Shown piece after piece: positions 27,071-35,547 of a stretch of 64,000 nt of DNA; the stretch's first letter is position 1, and each line of letters opens with the position of its first letter. The stretch comes from Litorimonas sp046250185. GTDB lineage: Bacteria; Pseudomonadota; Alphaproteobacteria; Caulobacterales; Maricaulaceae. The notes under the pieces are model-generated. The model made no database searches and was not told where the DNA came from. It saw only the letters and a program-made list of their open reading frames with translations. The position numbers and the translations under genes were made by a program. Location of the stretch: the NCBI RefSeq assembly GCF_046250185.1, contig NZ_CP176469.1; one strand, written 5' to 3'.

Positions 27071-27797
27071 AGCCTCTTTGACGCGCTTGTTTTCGCCAAA
27101 CCTTCTGCCAGACAGCTTTCTCGCCAAGCGTCTCGATAAATGCAGCATGGGCTTCTACGTCTGAATCTGTGAGGCGTTTTGGGAGCGCCTTGGGTCGCGC
27201 CTTTGCTGGATTAATTTTTGTCCGCGCTGGGGTCTCGGAAATGTCCCGCCGCGAATCTAAGCCCAAATTACGCTCGCGCCCTCCGCACAGTTCAAGATAG
27301 ACCATCGCCAGCAATTCTGAGTCAATGATGGCCCCATGTTTGTCGCGGGCAGATAGAGAAATATCAAACCGCTTACACAGCGCATCGAGAGAGGCAGGAG
27401 AGCCAGGAAATTTTGCATGCGCCATGGCGAGCGTATCTTTAAATCGACTAGGCGGTAATATCGGCGCACCCGCTCGGGCCAATTCGGCGTTGATAAACCC
27501 CATATCAAACCGCGCATTGTGGGCGATCAATGGGGCATCGCCGATGAACGCCATAAAGTCATCTATGACATCTTTGAAAAGCGCCCCATTTTCGCGCAGA
27601 AAAGCTTCGGACAGTCCGTGAACTTTGTAGGCCCCCTCTGGCATATCGCGCTCTGGATTAACGAAGCAGTGAAATTGACGGCCTGTCGGCAGAAGGTCGA
27701 CCAACTCAACGCAGCCGATCTCTACCAGTCGATCAGGGTTTTCAGGATCGTTCGCCTTAAAGCCTGTCGTTTCCGTATCAAAGACTACTTCGCGCAT
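27069..27797 (-). CDS. dnaQ: DNA polymerase III epsilon subunit (proofreading exonuclease)
   Basis: 242 residues. The exonuclease motifs are FDTETTGF (Exo I), IAHNARFDMGFIN (Exo II) and KHGAIIDSELLAMVYL (Exo III with the conserved His-Asp pair). A basic C-terminal tail would contact the polymerase alpha subunit. ATG 27797 was chosen; a GTG at 27818 is in frame. It follows coaE on the minus strand, matching the dnaQ-coaE-aroE-maf order near the origin in alphaproteobacteria. Confidence 0.93.
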   Translation of the reverse strand: MREVVFDTETTGFKANDPENPDRLVEIGCVELVDLLPTGRQFHCFVNPERDMPEGAYKVHGLSEAFLRENGALFKDVIDDFMAFIGDAPLIAHNARFDMGFINAELARAGAPILPPSRFKDTLAMAHAKFPGSPASLDALCKRFDISLSARDKHGAIIDSELLAMVYLELCGGRERNLGLDSRRDISETPARTKINPAKARPKALPKRLTDSDVEAHAAFIETLGEKAVWQKVWRKQARQRG

Positions 27798-27837
27798 CGT
27801 CTCGTGATCCCCTTGCACTATTTAACTTAGCGTGTGC

Positions 27838-28440
27838 CTATGTCGCGATCTTCATCCCTAAAATATCGCTGAGCACTGTTTGCACCTGTTCGCGCGCAAA
27901 GGCCAGACCTTCGCCTGTGGATATGACGTAATCCGCCCTCTTTCGTTTTTCAGAATCCGGCATTTGTCTCGCTAGTAGCTGTGAGAACAACTCAGCCGTC
28001 ATGCCAGGGCGAGCCATAACGCGCTCCCGCTGCACTTTCGCAGGGGCGCTGACAACCACAGTGGCGTCAACGAATTTGTCGCCGCCCGTTTCAAACAATA
28101 GAGGCACATCAAAGAAAACGGCTTTGGCCTTATTATTCCTGGCTTGTTGCAGAAATTCAGACCGCATTTCGCCAACCCAAGGGTGGATGAAACTTTCCAA
28201 GACTCTCAAGCTTAACGGATCGGCCCGCATGTGCTGGCCCAAAACTGCGCGGTCTACGGCGTCATTTTTTATCGCGTCAGGGAAGACAGCGCGGATCAAA
28301 GGGACGGCCTTACCACCCTTGGCATAAAGTTTATGAACTGCGGCGTCTGCGTCAAAAACAGGGCACCCTAAATCTGCAAACATGTTGGCCGTTGTCGATT
28401 TTCCCATGCCGATCGACCCTGTCAGCCCAATAATCTTCAT
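27838..28440 (-). CDS. coaE: dephospho-CoA kinase
   Basis: 200 residues. The P-loop is GLTGSIGMGKST, followed by VFDADAAVH (substrate aspartate) and FFDVPLLFETG. It phosphorylates dephospho-CoA in the last step of coenzyme A synthesis. ATG 28440 shares one base with the TGA of aroE (TGATG), which indicates translational coupling. Confidence 0.94.
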   Translation of the reverse strand: MKIIGLTGSIGMGKSTTANMFADLGCPVFDADAAVHKLYAKGGKAVPLIRAVFPDAIKNDAVDRAVLGQHMRADPLSLRVLESFIHPWVGEMRSEFLQQARNNKAKAVFFDVPLLFETGGDKFVDATVVVSAPAKVQRERVMARPGMTAELFSQLLARQMPDSEKRKRADYVISTGEGLAFAREQVQTVLSDILGMKIAT

Positions 28441-29291
28441 CACCGCTGTCCAGATTTCAAGGCAGACAGCAAAACCTCCGTTGGGTCTGATCCTGCCTTT
28501 GGGTTAGTCCCGTAAAACAATCGAAATGACGGTTTTGCCTGCGCAATCAGCATATCTAAACCGCCCAAATACGCCAACTTCTGACGCTTGGCGGCCTTCA
28601 AGAGTGGCGTCATACGCGGCGTATAAATTAGGTCATAAATAAAGGCCGTGTCGGGCGCGTTTGTGAGATCAAAATCAAGCGGGGGTTTGCCCGCCATACC
28701 GCCCGCGCTCGAATTCACAACAATGTCTGCGCTGCGCAAACTCTCGTGACGCTCCGCCCAGGGAACAGCGTAAAGGCTCGGCAGGTCAGCCATAGCCACG
28801 AGGTCAGCCGCTTTTGCATCATTGCGATTTGTCACCCGAATTTCAGGCACACCCAGCGACAATAGCGCGCCAATCACAGCCTTTGCCGCACCGCCAGCAC
28901 CAATGATTAACACTGTCGATTTAGCTAAATCTGTTGCTTTAACGTGTTGCAAAAGCGGGGCCGCGAAACCCTCCATATCTGTATTATGCGCAATTAGCCG
29001 TCCGTCTCGTTTATAGAGGCAATTTGCAACGCCGAGTTTTTGCGCATCTTCTGTCACCTCATCCGCGGATTGAAACGCTATTTCTTTCAGGGGCATTGTC
29101 ACATTCACGCCAGCGATTGACGTTTTCAGCAATGACCGAAAAGCCCGCTCTGCTTCATCCTCACGAACCGCAAAAGGGATATAAGCTCCCGCAATCCCGC
29201 TCTCACGCAGCCAGTAATTATGCAGAACAGGGCTCAGCGATTGATGGATGGGCCATCCACATACGCCTGCTAATTTTGTAATCTGACTCAT
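28440..29291 (-). CDS. aroE: shikimate dehydrogenase
   Basis: 283 residues. The substrate region is WPIHQSLSPVLHNYWL, catalytic NVTMPLKE carries the conserved lysine, and VLIIGAGGAAKAVIGAL is the NADP-binding loop with VTNRNDAKA next. It reduces 3-dehydroshikimate in the aromatic amino-acid pathway. It overlaps maf by four bases and coaE by one, forming a compact operon maf-aroE-coaE. Confidence 0.94.
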   Translation of the reverse strand: MSQITKLAGVCGWPIHQSLSPVLHNYWLRESGIAGAYIPFAVREDEAERAFRSLLKTSIAGVNVTMPLKEIAFQSADEVTEDAQKLGVANCLYKRDGRLIAHNTDMEGFAAPLLQHVKATDLAKSTVLIIGAGGAAKAVIGALLSLGVPEIRVTNRNDAKAADLVAMADLPSLYAVPWAERHESLRSADIVVNSSAGGMAGKPPLDFDLTNAPDTAFIYDLIYTPRMTPLLKAAKRQKLAYLGGLDMLIAQAKPSFRLFYGTNPKAGSDPTEVLLSALKSGQR

Positions 29292-29884
29292 GCGACGATC
29301 GCCCCTCTCACGCGCAGATAATCTAAAATCGGCAGGAGTGACAGTCCTAGAATAGAGAAAAAGTTGCCTTCAACGGCCGAAAATAGTTGCGCGCCCGGGC
29401 CTTCAAATCGATAAGCGCCAACCGATTTCATCAGACTGTCTCCCTCGCGGGCTATGTAAGTGTCTAGAAATGTATCTGAGAAATCCCGCACGCTTAGCTT
29501 TGAAACTGCAATATGCCGCCAAACGGCTTGACCATTTTCACAAATTACTGTGGCGCCAATCAGCTCGTGCGTTTTGCCACGCATCGCGATGAGGCGCTCT
29601 CGCGCCGCCTCAACCGAGGCGGGCTTGTCAAATAGCTGACCATCCATGACCATGATTTGATCAGATCCAATGACGAGCCCCTCTTGCTGTTGGGACACGC
29701 GGCGGGCCTTGGCCTCAGCAAGGGCATCTGCAATATCTCGCATCCGCGCACCGTCAGCTAGCATCGCGTCTTTTATGGCTGCTTCATCCACTGGCTTCAC
29801 AACAACGTCAAAATCAAGACCTGCACCTTCCATGATCTCGCGACGAATAGCGGAACCAGAGGCAAGAATAATTGGCATAGTCAT
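29288..29884 (-). CDS. maf: Maf family nucleotide pyrophosphatase
   Basis: 198 residues. It begins IILASGSAIRREIME, the Maf N-terminal signature, and has GSDQIMVMDGQLFDKP with the catalytic aspartates. The family hydrolyses modified or canonical nucleoside triphosphates to remove them from the pool. It overlaps ppsR by four bases and aroE by four. Confidence 0.9.
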   Translation of the reverse strand: MTMPIILASGSAIRREIMEGAGLDFDVVVKPVDEAAIKDAMLADGARMRDIADALAEAKARRVSQQQEGLVIGSDQIMVMDGQLFDKPASVEAARERLIAMRGKTHELIGATVICENGQAVWRHIAVSKLSVRDFSDTFLDTYIAREGDSLMKSVGAYRFEGPGAQLFSAVEGNFFSILGLSLLPILDYLRVRGAIVA

Positions 29885-30729
29885 AGATCTTGTTCTTTCG
29901 GTCGGTTGGTTTGATAGAGATTAATGATCTGCGCCGATGTTTCTTCAATAGACCGACGCGTGACATCAACGACTTTATAACCCCGCTTAATAAAAAGGCG
30001 TTTGGCTTGACGCATTTCATCTCTCACACGATCTTGGTCAATATAGTCTGTCTGGGCATCTTGACGTAGACCCATAAGGCGCTGCTCTCGAATTTGGACA
30101 ATCCTGTCAGGGGAGGCCACAAGCCCGACAACCAGTGGTTTTTTCAGCTCATCCAAGATGGCTGGTAAGGGTGCGCCAGGCACAAGCGGGATATTTCCTG
30201 TCTTATACCCCCGATTGGCAAGATAGATTGACGTTGGTGTTTTCGATGTCCGACTCACCCCCAACAGCAATATATCGGCATCTACGAGGCCTGCCACATT
30301 CTGACCGTCATCGTGAGCCATCGCAAAATCAAGCGCGGCAATCCGCTGATAATATTCCGCGTCCAAGTTACGCTGCGCGCCAACTTCAGAGATCATAGCG
30401 GAGCCGAGATAACGGCCTAATACAGAAAGAGTAGGATCAAGAATTGAGATTGCGGGAATATTCCGCCTCACGCAAAACTCCTCCAATCGTCGTCGCCGTT
30501 CACCATTTACTAGCGTGTAAAGAACAATACCAGGTTTTGCTCCGATCCGTTCAAGGGTCTTCTCCATCTGCTCCTCAGACCTAACAAGTGCGTGGAGGTG
30601 CTCAAGCGCCGTCGCATTTCTAAATTGTGCGGTAGACGCCTTCATCATCGCCACAAGCGTTTCACCCGTGGAATCACTTACAAGGTGTACGTGGAAATAG
30701 ATGGCAATATTGGAGTTTCGGTCTGACAT
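29881..30729 (-). CDS. ppsR: pyruvate, phosphate dikinase/PEP synthase regulatory protein (DUF299)
   Basis: 282 residues. It has HLVSDSTGETLVAMMKA at the N-terminus and the P-loop-like LLLGVSRTSKTPTSIYLAN typical of DUF299. This is a bifunctional kinase/pyrophosphorylase that switches pyruvate phosphate dikinase or PEP synthase. ATG 30729 (MSDRNSN) was chosen; a GTG at 30768 is in frame. In Caulobacter and Rickettsia this gene borders the replication origin opposite hemE, exactly as here. Confidence 0.92.
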   Translation of the reverse strand: MSDRNSNIAIYFHVHLVSDSTGETLVAMMKASTAQFRNATALEHLHALVRSEEQMEKTLERIGAKPGIVLYTLVNGERRRRLEEFCVRRNIPAISILDPTLSVLGRYLGSAMISEVGAQRNLDAEYYQRIAALDFAMAHDDGQNVAGLVDADILLLGVSRTSKTPTSIYLANRGYKTGNIPLVPGAPLPAILDELKKPLVVGLVASPDRIVQIREQRLMGLRQDAQTDYIDQDRVRDEMRQAKRLFIKRGYKVVDVTRRSIEETSAQIINLYQTNRPKEQDL

Positions 30730-30816
30730 ATATTCCGCTTTTACGCGCAGCTTTCCCCATCTGTCCACAAATTGCTGAATAGCTCGATTGGAAAGTCGAA
30801 TGGCGGGGGTAAGCTG

Positions 30817-30831
30817 TTAACGAAGTGTTAA
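30817..30831. promoter_or_regulatory. CtrA box at the origin
   Basis: TTAACGAAGTGTTAA matches TTAA-N7-TTAA exactly. Bound CtrA represses initiation in Caulobacter; the same role is inferred here. Confidence 0.85.
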
Positions 30832-30856
30832 CTTATGCAGGTCAGGACACAATTTC

Positions 30857-30871
30857 TTAACAAAAGCTTAA
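30857..30871. promoter_or_regulatory. CtrA box at the origin
   Basis: TTAACAAAAGCTTAA matches TTAA-N7-TTAA exactly, four helical turns from the first box. Confidence 0.85.
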
Positions 30872-30989
30872 TCCTGTGAATGGTTTTTATCCCACTTTTA
30901 GCTCATAATTTTAGGCACAACGAATTTGCGCCTGTGATCAGTTTTTATTTGGTTATCCCCACCCTATGAGTAAGTTTATTCAATTCGCT

Positions 30990-30998
30990 TGATCCACA
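30990..30998 (+). promoter_or_regulatory. DnaA box (Caulobacter G-box type)
   Basis: TGATCCACA differs from the E. coli consensus TTATCCACA at one base and equals the strong G-box of the Caulobacter origin. Confidence 0.7.
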
Positions 30999-31184
30999 GA
31001 GAGGCCTCAAAATTAGTCGTTTTATCCAAAATCTATCAAATGTTTGGCGAGCTATACACATTTGCCACACCTCTATTTCTATCACTCCTTTTATTTAATA
31101 TATAAGGGAAGGGGGTTCACGCTGCATAACTCTGTCTATAAACGAGGCTTTAAGCGCTCCGCAACCCTATGTAAGTTTTCATTT

Positions 31185-32222
31185 ATGACCCAACCCCTCT
31201 TAGACGTCTTATCAGGTCACACCGCTGACCATCCTCCGATTTGGTTTATGCGCCAAGCGGGTCGGCATCTTCCTGAATATCTAGAAGTTAGAGCGTCTGC
31301 CAAAGACTTCATCGATTTTTGTTTTTCGCCAGACAAAGCGGCTGAGGTAACACTACAGCCAATCCGTCGTTACGATATGGATGCAGCGATTTTATTTGCA
31401 GATATTTTGCTTGTTCCGATTGGCCTAGGACGTGAGGTTAAATTTGAAAAAGGGGTGGGGCCAATCCTAGAACCCCTCACGGCGAAAGACATCTCGGGTT
31501 TAACAGTAGAAGGGGCCTCTGACCGGATCAGTTCTGTTTACGAAACTGTCGCTAAAGTTCGGGCTGGCTTGGATAACAAAAAGACGCTGATAGGATTTTG
31601 TGGCGGCCCGTGGACTGTCGCGACCTATATGATCGAAGGCCGCGGTAGCCCGACCAAAGAAGTCGCTAAACGCTTCGCCTACGAAAACCCGCAAGCTATG
31701 TCTGATTTACTCGAAGCTTTGGTGCATAGCAGTGCGGAATACTTAATCGGCCAGGCGAAAGCGGGGGCCGATGTCCTTAAGATATTTGAGAGCTGGGCCG
31801 AAGGTCTATCACCGCAATTATTTGAACGGCTTGTGATTAAACCGACACAAGATATAGTTTCTCGTGTGCGGGCGGCTGGCGTAACTAAACCCATTATCGG
31901 GTTTCCACGCGGCGCAGGGTTAAATGCGATCCGATATGCACATGAAACCGATATTACAGCAATCGCGGCCGGCACACAAATGCCGATGGACGATTTCCGC
32001 GCGACTTTACCCGAGGGCATGCCGGTGCAGGGGAATCTTGACCCGCTAGCTTTGCGCATTGGAGGCTCAGCTCTTTACCGTGCTGTCGAGCGCGTTTTAC
32101 AAGACGCGCAAGGCGGGCCACATATTTTCAATTTAGGACATGGCGTCACACCAGATGTGAAAATTGAAAATGTCCAAGCTGTCGTCGATCACGTTCGCGG
32201 GAAAGAGCCCAATTATGTCTAA
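31185..32222 (+). CDS. hemE: uroporphyrinogen decarboxylase
   Basis: 345 residues. It has PPIWFMRQAGRHLPEY, the HemE signature with catalytic arginines, then FADILLVPIGLG and GFCGGPWTVATYMIEG. It removes the acetate carboxyls of uroporphyrinogen III in haem synthesis. ATG 31185 was chosen because the conserved N-terminus starts there; the frame is open back to 31044 through the AT-rich part of the origin, where the translated sequence has no family resemblance. It overlaps hemJ by 8 bases. Confidence 0.95.
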   Translation: MTQPLLDVLSGHTADHPPIWFMRQAGRHLPEYLEVRASAKDFIDFCFSPDKAAEVTLQPIRRYDMDAAILFADILLVPIGLGREVKFEKGVGPILEPLTAKDISGLTVEGASDRISSVYETVAKVRAGLDNKKTLIGFCGGPWTVATYMIEGRGSPTKEVAKRFAYENPQAMSDLLEALVHSSAEYLIGQAKAGADVLKIFESWAEGLSPQLFERLVIKPTQDIVSRVRAAGVTKPIIGFPRGAGLNAIRYAHETDITAIAAGTQMPMDDFRATLPEGMPVQGNLDPLALRIGGSALYRAVERVLQDAQGGPHIFNLGHGVTPDVKIENVQAVVDHVRGKEPNYV

Positions 32223-32652
32223 CGCCTATCTTTGGATTAAAGCTTTTCACCTGGCTGCCGTTATTTTTTGGATGGCGGGTTTGCTCTATTTGCCGCGCCT
32301 ATTTGTTTATCATTCCGTTGCAGAAAAAGGTGGTGAGCTAGAGGCCAAAATGGAAGAAGCCGAGGCCAAGCTCCTGCGTATTATTATGAACCCTGCCATG
32401 ATTGTGGCCTTTGTGCTAGGGCTCGTTTTGATAGGCTATAATATCGAGACGCTAACGAGTTCAGGCTGGCTGCATGTCAAACTCTTGCTCGTTTTTAGTT
32501 TGATTGCGTATCACATGTGGCTAGCAGTCACGCGCAAAGCGTTTTTGAATGGTGGGCGGCCAAAGTCTGAAAAATTCTTCCGCCGCATTAATGAATTGCC
32601 AGCGATCTTTACGCTGATCATTGTTATTATGGCGATTGTGAAACCGTTCTAG
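32215..32652 (+). CDS. hemJ: protoporphyrinogen IX oxidase HemJ
   Basis: 145 residues with four membrane segments. The motif WIKAFHLAAVIFWMAGLLYL carries the conserved histidine, and RRINELPA near the end carries the conserved Arg and Asn. It oxidises protoporphyrinogen IX in the step after HemE and HemN. It starts 8 bases before the hemE stop. The hemE-hemJ-rho order is common in alphaproteobacteria. Confidence 0.92.
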   Translation: MSNAYLWIKAFHLAAVIFWMAGLLYLPRLFVYHSVAEKGGELEAKMEEAEAKLLRIIMNPAMIVAFVLGLVLIGYNIETLTSSGWLHVKLLLVFSLIAYHMWLAVTRKAFLNGGRPKSEKFFRRINELPAIFTLIIVIMAIVKPF

Positions 32653-32820
32653 CTAGCACAACTGACCCTCAAATTTGACCCCTATTTCAGGGCTTGACGC
32701 TCTTATCTGGCATAGTGTATTTAAATATCACGCAACTGTTCTGGTTGTGATGCACCCTATAATTGCTCTTCGGACTTACCCAAGACAGCGTGCCTATTCC
32801 CCCAAATCAAAAGACAGATT

Positions 32821-34119
32821 ATGACCAACCTATTAGACCAAGACATTGAGGGGATGACCGCCATCAGCCTTGATGACCTCAAACTCCTCAAACCTGCAGA
32901 ACTTATTAAATTCGCTGAAAATGTTGGCGTCGAAAATGCTGGTTCGATGCGAAAGCAAGATATCTTTTTCTCCATTCTCAAAGATATGGCAGAGGGAGAT
33001 GTTCAGATTAACGGCTCTGGTGTTTTGGAAGTCCTGCAAGACGGCTTCGGCTTTCTGCGCGCGCCAGACGCTAACTACCTGCCAGGCCCGGACGATATTT
33101 ATGTCAGCCCGCAACAAATCCGCCGTTTCGGCTTACGGACTGGCGATACGATCTCTGGCGAGATTCGCAGCCCCAAAGATAATGAGCGCTATTTCGCCAT
33201 GAGCAAAGTCGTGTCGCTTAACTTCGGCACGCCAGAGCAAGCTCGCAATAAAGCGCACTTCGATAATTTAACACCGCTATACCCAGACGAACGCTTTATC
33301 ATGGAAATTCCTGATCCAACCCTGAAAGATAACTCAGGCCGCGTGATCGACATTGTTGCGCCGATCGGTAAGGGACAGCGTGCTTTGATTGTGGCGCCGC
33401 CGCGGACAGGTAAAACAGTCCTACTCCAGAACATTGCCCACTCTATCGAACGTAATCACCCCGAATGTTATGTTCTGGTCTTGCTCATTGATGAACGGCC
33501 CGAAGAGGTGACGGATATGCAGCGCTCTGTGAAAGGCGAAGTCGTTTCCTCGACGTTTGATGAACCTGCCACCCGCCACGTGCAGGTCGCGGAAATGGTG
33601 ATCCAAAAAGCGAAGCGCCTGACCGAACACGGTAAGGATGTTGTGATTTTGCTCGACTCGATCACACGATTAGGCCGGGCATACAACACGGTTGTGCCAA
33701 GCTCTGGTAAAGTCCTGACGGGCGGCGTGGATGCCAATGCTCTGCAACGTCCAAAGCGTTTCTTTGGTGCCGCGCGAAATATCGAAGAAGGCGGATCGCT
33801 GACAATCATCGCAACGGCTTTGATCGACACAGGCTCCCGGATGGACGAAGTGATCTTTGAAGAATTTAAAGGCACGGGCAACTCGGAAATCGTGCTAGAT
33901 CGCAAGGTTGCAGACAAGCGCATTTTCCCAGCGATTGACGTTACAAAGTCAGGCACGCGAAAAGAGGAGCTGCTGATTCCAGCGGATGAATTGACCAAGA
34001 CCTATATTCTGCGCCGCATCCTTAATCCAATGGGAACTATGGATGCGATTGAATGGCTGTTGTCTAAGCTGAAGGATTCAAAGAACAATTCAGATTTCTT
34101 TGACAGCATGAATACTTAG
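32821..34119 (+). CDS. rho: transcription termination factor Rho
   Basis: 432 residues. The N-terminal helical domain (LKPAELIKFAENVGVENAGS) and cold-shock-like RNA-binding domain (GVLEVLQDGFGFLRAP) precede the ATPase. The Walker A motif is APPRTGKTVLLQ, with VLLIDERPEEVTDM and the R-loop/Q-loop regions following. It is the hexameric helicase that ends untranslated transcripts. It closes with a strong terminator shared with secB. Confidence 0.96.
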   Translation: MTNLLDQDIEGMTAISLDDLKLLKPAELIKFAENVGVENAGSMRKQDIFFSILKDMAEGDVQINGSGVLEVLQDGFGFLRAPDANYLPGPDDIYVSPQQIRRFGLRTGDTISGEIRSPKDNERYFAMSKVVSLNFGTPEQARNKAHFDNLTPLYPDERFIMEIPDPTLKDNSGRVIDIVAPIGKGQRALIVAPPRTGKTVLLQNIAHSIERNHPECYVLVLLIDERPEEVTDMQRSVKGEVVSSTFDEPATRHVQVAEMVIQKAKRLTEHGKDVVILLDSITRLGRAYNTVVPSSGKVLTGGVDANALQRPKRFFGAARNIEEGGSLTIIATALIDTGSRMDEVIFEEFKGTGNSEIVLDRKVADKRIFPAIDVTKSGTRKEELLIPADELTKTYILRRILNPMGTMDAIEWLLSKLKDSKNNSDFFDSMNT

Positions 34120-34146
34120 GTTTCTAACCTAAGCTTTAGGATAAAG

Positions 34147-34174
34147 AAAAAGCCCTCCAATAGAGGGCTTTTTT
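34147..34174. terminator. bidirectional intrinsic terminator
   Basis: AAAAAGCCCTC (34147-34157) pairs with GAGGGCTTTTT (34163-34173) around a CAATA loop. The A-run and T-run allow use from both strands, serving the convergent rho and secB genes. Confidence 0.92.
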
Positions 34175-34179
34175 ATAAT

Positions 34180-34698
34180 CTAATTTGTGGGGGCGTCGGC
34201 AGCGCGGCGCATGAGTTCTTCGCGGAACATCGCGGCGAAATCGGGCGGCTCCAACATGATCGGCGGATATCCACCATTCTGCGTCATCTCTGCCATCATC
34301 TGCCGCGCGAAGGGGAAGAGAAGGCGCGGACACTCGATCATGATCATGGGTTGAATTTCCTCAACACCTACGCCTTGGAAGGCGAAGAGCCCCGCGTATT
34401 CAAGCTCAGCTAAAAACGCGACTTGTTCTGCACCTTTACCGTCTTTGCGGCGAGCATCAGCGCGTAGCATCAGCGTCACCTCAACCGTATCATCATCCAT
34501 GAACTGACGGCCAATTTCGATACCAATATTAATGGCAGGCGCTTCGAGGCCAGAGCGAAGGCTTTCTGGCGCATTGGGGTTCTCAAAGCTGCAATCCTTG
34601 GTGTATTGGGCCAATACCCGTAACATCGGCCCCTGAGGGGCTTCTGGGGCTGGCGTGGCTTCTTCTGGCACAGCCTCTTTTTTAGGTTTCTTCGCCAT
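34180..34698 (-). CDS. secB: protein-export chaperone SecB
   Basis: 172 residues. The conserved core includes LAQYTKDCSFENPNAPES and the C-terminal PIMLEPPDFAAMF, which is the SecA-contact region. It keeps preproteins unfolded for SecA. The N-terminal 25 residues are Pro/Ala/Glu-rich and longer than in E. coli. AAGGA lies 7 bases before the ATG. Confidence 0.94.
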   Translation of the reverse strand: MAKKPKKEAVPEEATPAPEAPQGPMLRVLAQYTKDCSFENPNAPESLRSGLEAPAINIGIEIGRQFMDDDTVEVTLMLRADARRKDGKGAEQVAFLAELEYAGLFAFQGVGVEEIQPMIMIECPRLLFPFARQMMAEMTQNGGYPPIMLEPPDFAAMFREELMRRAADAPTN

Positions 34699-34876
34699 AA
34701 TTGGGTCCTTCTGTTTGGCCGCACACAGGGTACGGCAAAAATCATCATTCGGCTAACATAGGGATGTGTGTGTCGCAATTGCTTATTGCGCCGCCCATAC
34801 CTATCTCTTACTCAATCGTATATAGGTAGAAATTTGCGCAATTCCATGCCGCGCCTAGAAAAAAGAGAAAAATTGA

Positions 34877-35545
34877 ATGTTTCAAGTCATCCTTTATGCC
34901 GCCATAGCCACGATTGTCTGTGTCGTTTTCTATTCTGTCTTAGGTAAAAATGTCGGGCAGGGCGAAGACGCCGCGTTGGACCCCTCTAAATTTTTAGGTG
35001 ACGGCAACCCGAAAGCAGGGTCAGAGCCGATAAATGCGCTCACCGCGAGCGAAGAGAAAACAGGCTTAGGCGCGATTGCACAGCTCGACAAAGATTTCTC
35101 TCCCGCCAATTTTATGAACGGCGCGAAGGCGGCCTATTCTATGGTGCTAGAAGCTTACGCAAATGGCGATCGCGAGCAGCTGAGCGAACTTTTGACGGAT
35201 GACGTTTACGCGATTTATGACGCCGCTATTTCAGCGCGCGAAGAGAAAAACCAGCGCCAAGTCACTGATCTTGGGCGACTTCGTAAATGCTCAATTCAAT
35301 CGGCGGAAGTCGACGGTAAAACAGGTATTATCCAAGTGCTGTATGAAGCTGAATTGACCTCTGCTTTATTGGATGAAGAAGGAAATGTTTTGCAGGGCGA
35401 TCCTGATGTTCTGTCTTCAATTTCTGAGGTATGGGAATATCAACGGAACATGAAGTCAAGTGATCCTGCATGGAAGCTCTCCGCTGTTGCGCCGAGCGAA
35501 GGCGACGCTCTTGAGGCAGATCCGACACCCGACACGAAAGCTTAA
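34877..35545 (+). CDS. Tim44/TimA-like domain protein
   Basis: 222 residues with one N-terminal membrane segment (FQVILYAAIATIVCVVFYSV) followed by a short linker and a Tim44-like C-terminal domain from about residue 75 (NFMNGAKAAYSMVLEAYANGD, LTDDVYAIYDAAI). It is a membrane-anchored protein resembling the mitochondrial import factor Tim44. As I recall, alphaproteobacteria place it between secB and mltA, as here. Function in bacteria is not settled; a role in envelope translocation is inferred. Confidence 0.85.
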   Translation: MFQVILYAAIATIVCVVFYSVLGKNVGQGEDAALDPSKFLGDGNPKAGSEPINALTASEEKTGLGAIAQLDKDFSPANFMNGAKAAYSMVLEAYANGDREQLSELLTDDVYAIYDAAISAREEKNQRQVTDLGRLRKCSIQSAEVDGKTGIIQVLYEAELTSALLDEEGNVLQGDPDVLSSISEVWEYQRNMKSSDPAWKLSAVAPSEGDALEADPTPDTKA

Positions 35546-35547
35546 TC

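Larger units (their letters stand above)
30730..31184. other. oriC: chromosomal replication origin (Cori-type)
   Basis: A 455-base gene-free region between ppsR and hemE, the position of the origin in Caulobacter and Rickettsia. It contains two perfect CtrA boxes 40 bases apart (30817, 30857), a DnaA box of the Caulobacter G-box form TGATCCACA (30990), and a one-mismatch DnaA box TTATCCCCA (30953). A clearly AT-rich stretch (about 31045-31110) could be the unwinding element. The parS sites lie about 6 kb away. The hemE promoter should also lie here. Confidence 0.87.

Noticed and set aside
31044..31184. Extension of hemE into the origin
   Set aside because: The translated upstream stretch is low-complexity AT-rich sequence without family resemblance, and the HemE N-terminal signature begins at ATG 31185.
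33570..33585. CACGTG motif in rho as a parS site
   Set aside because: The flanking bases do not match TGTTTCACGTGAAACA; only the central hexamer is shared.
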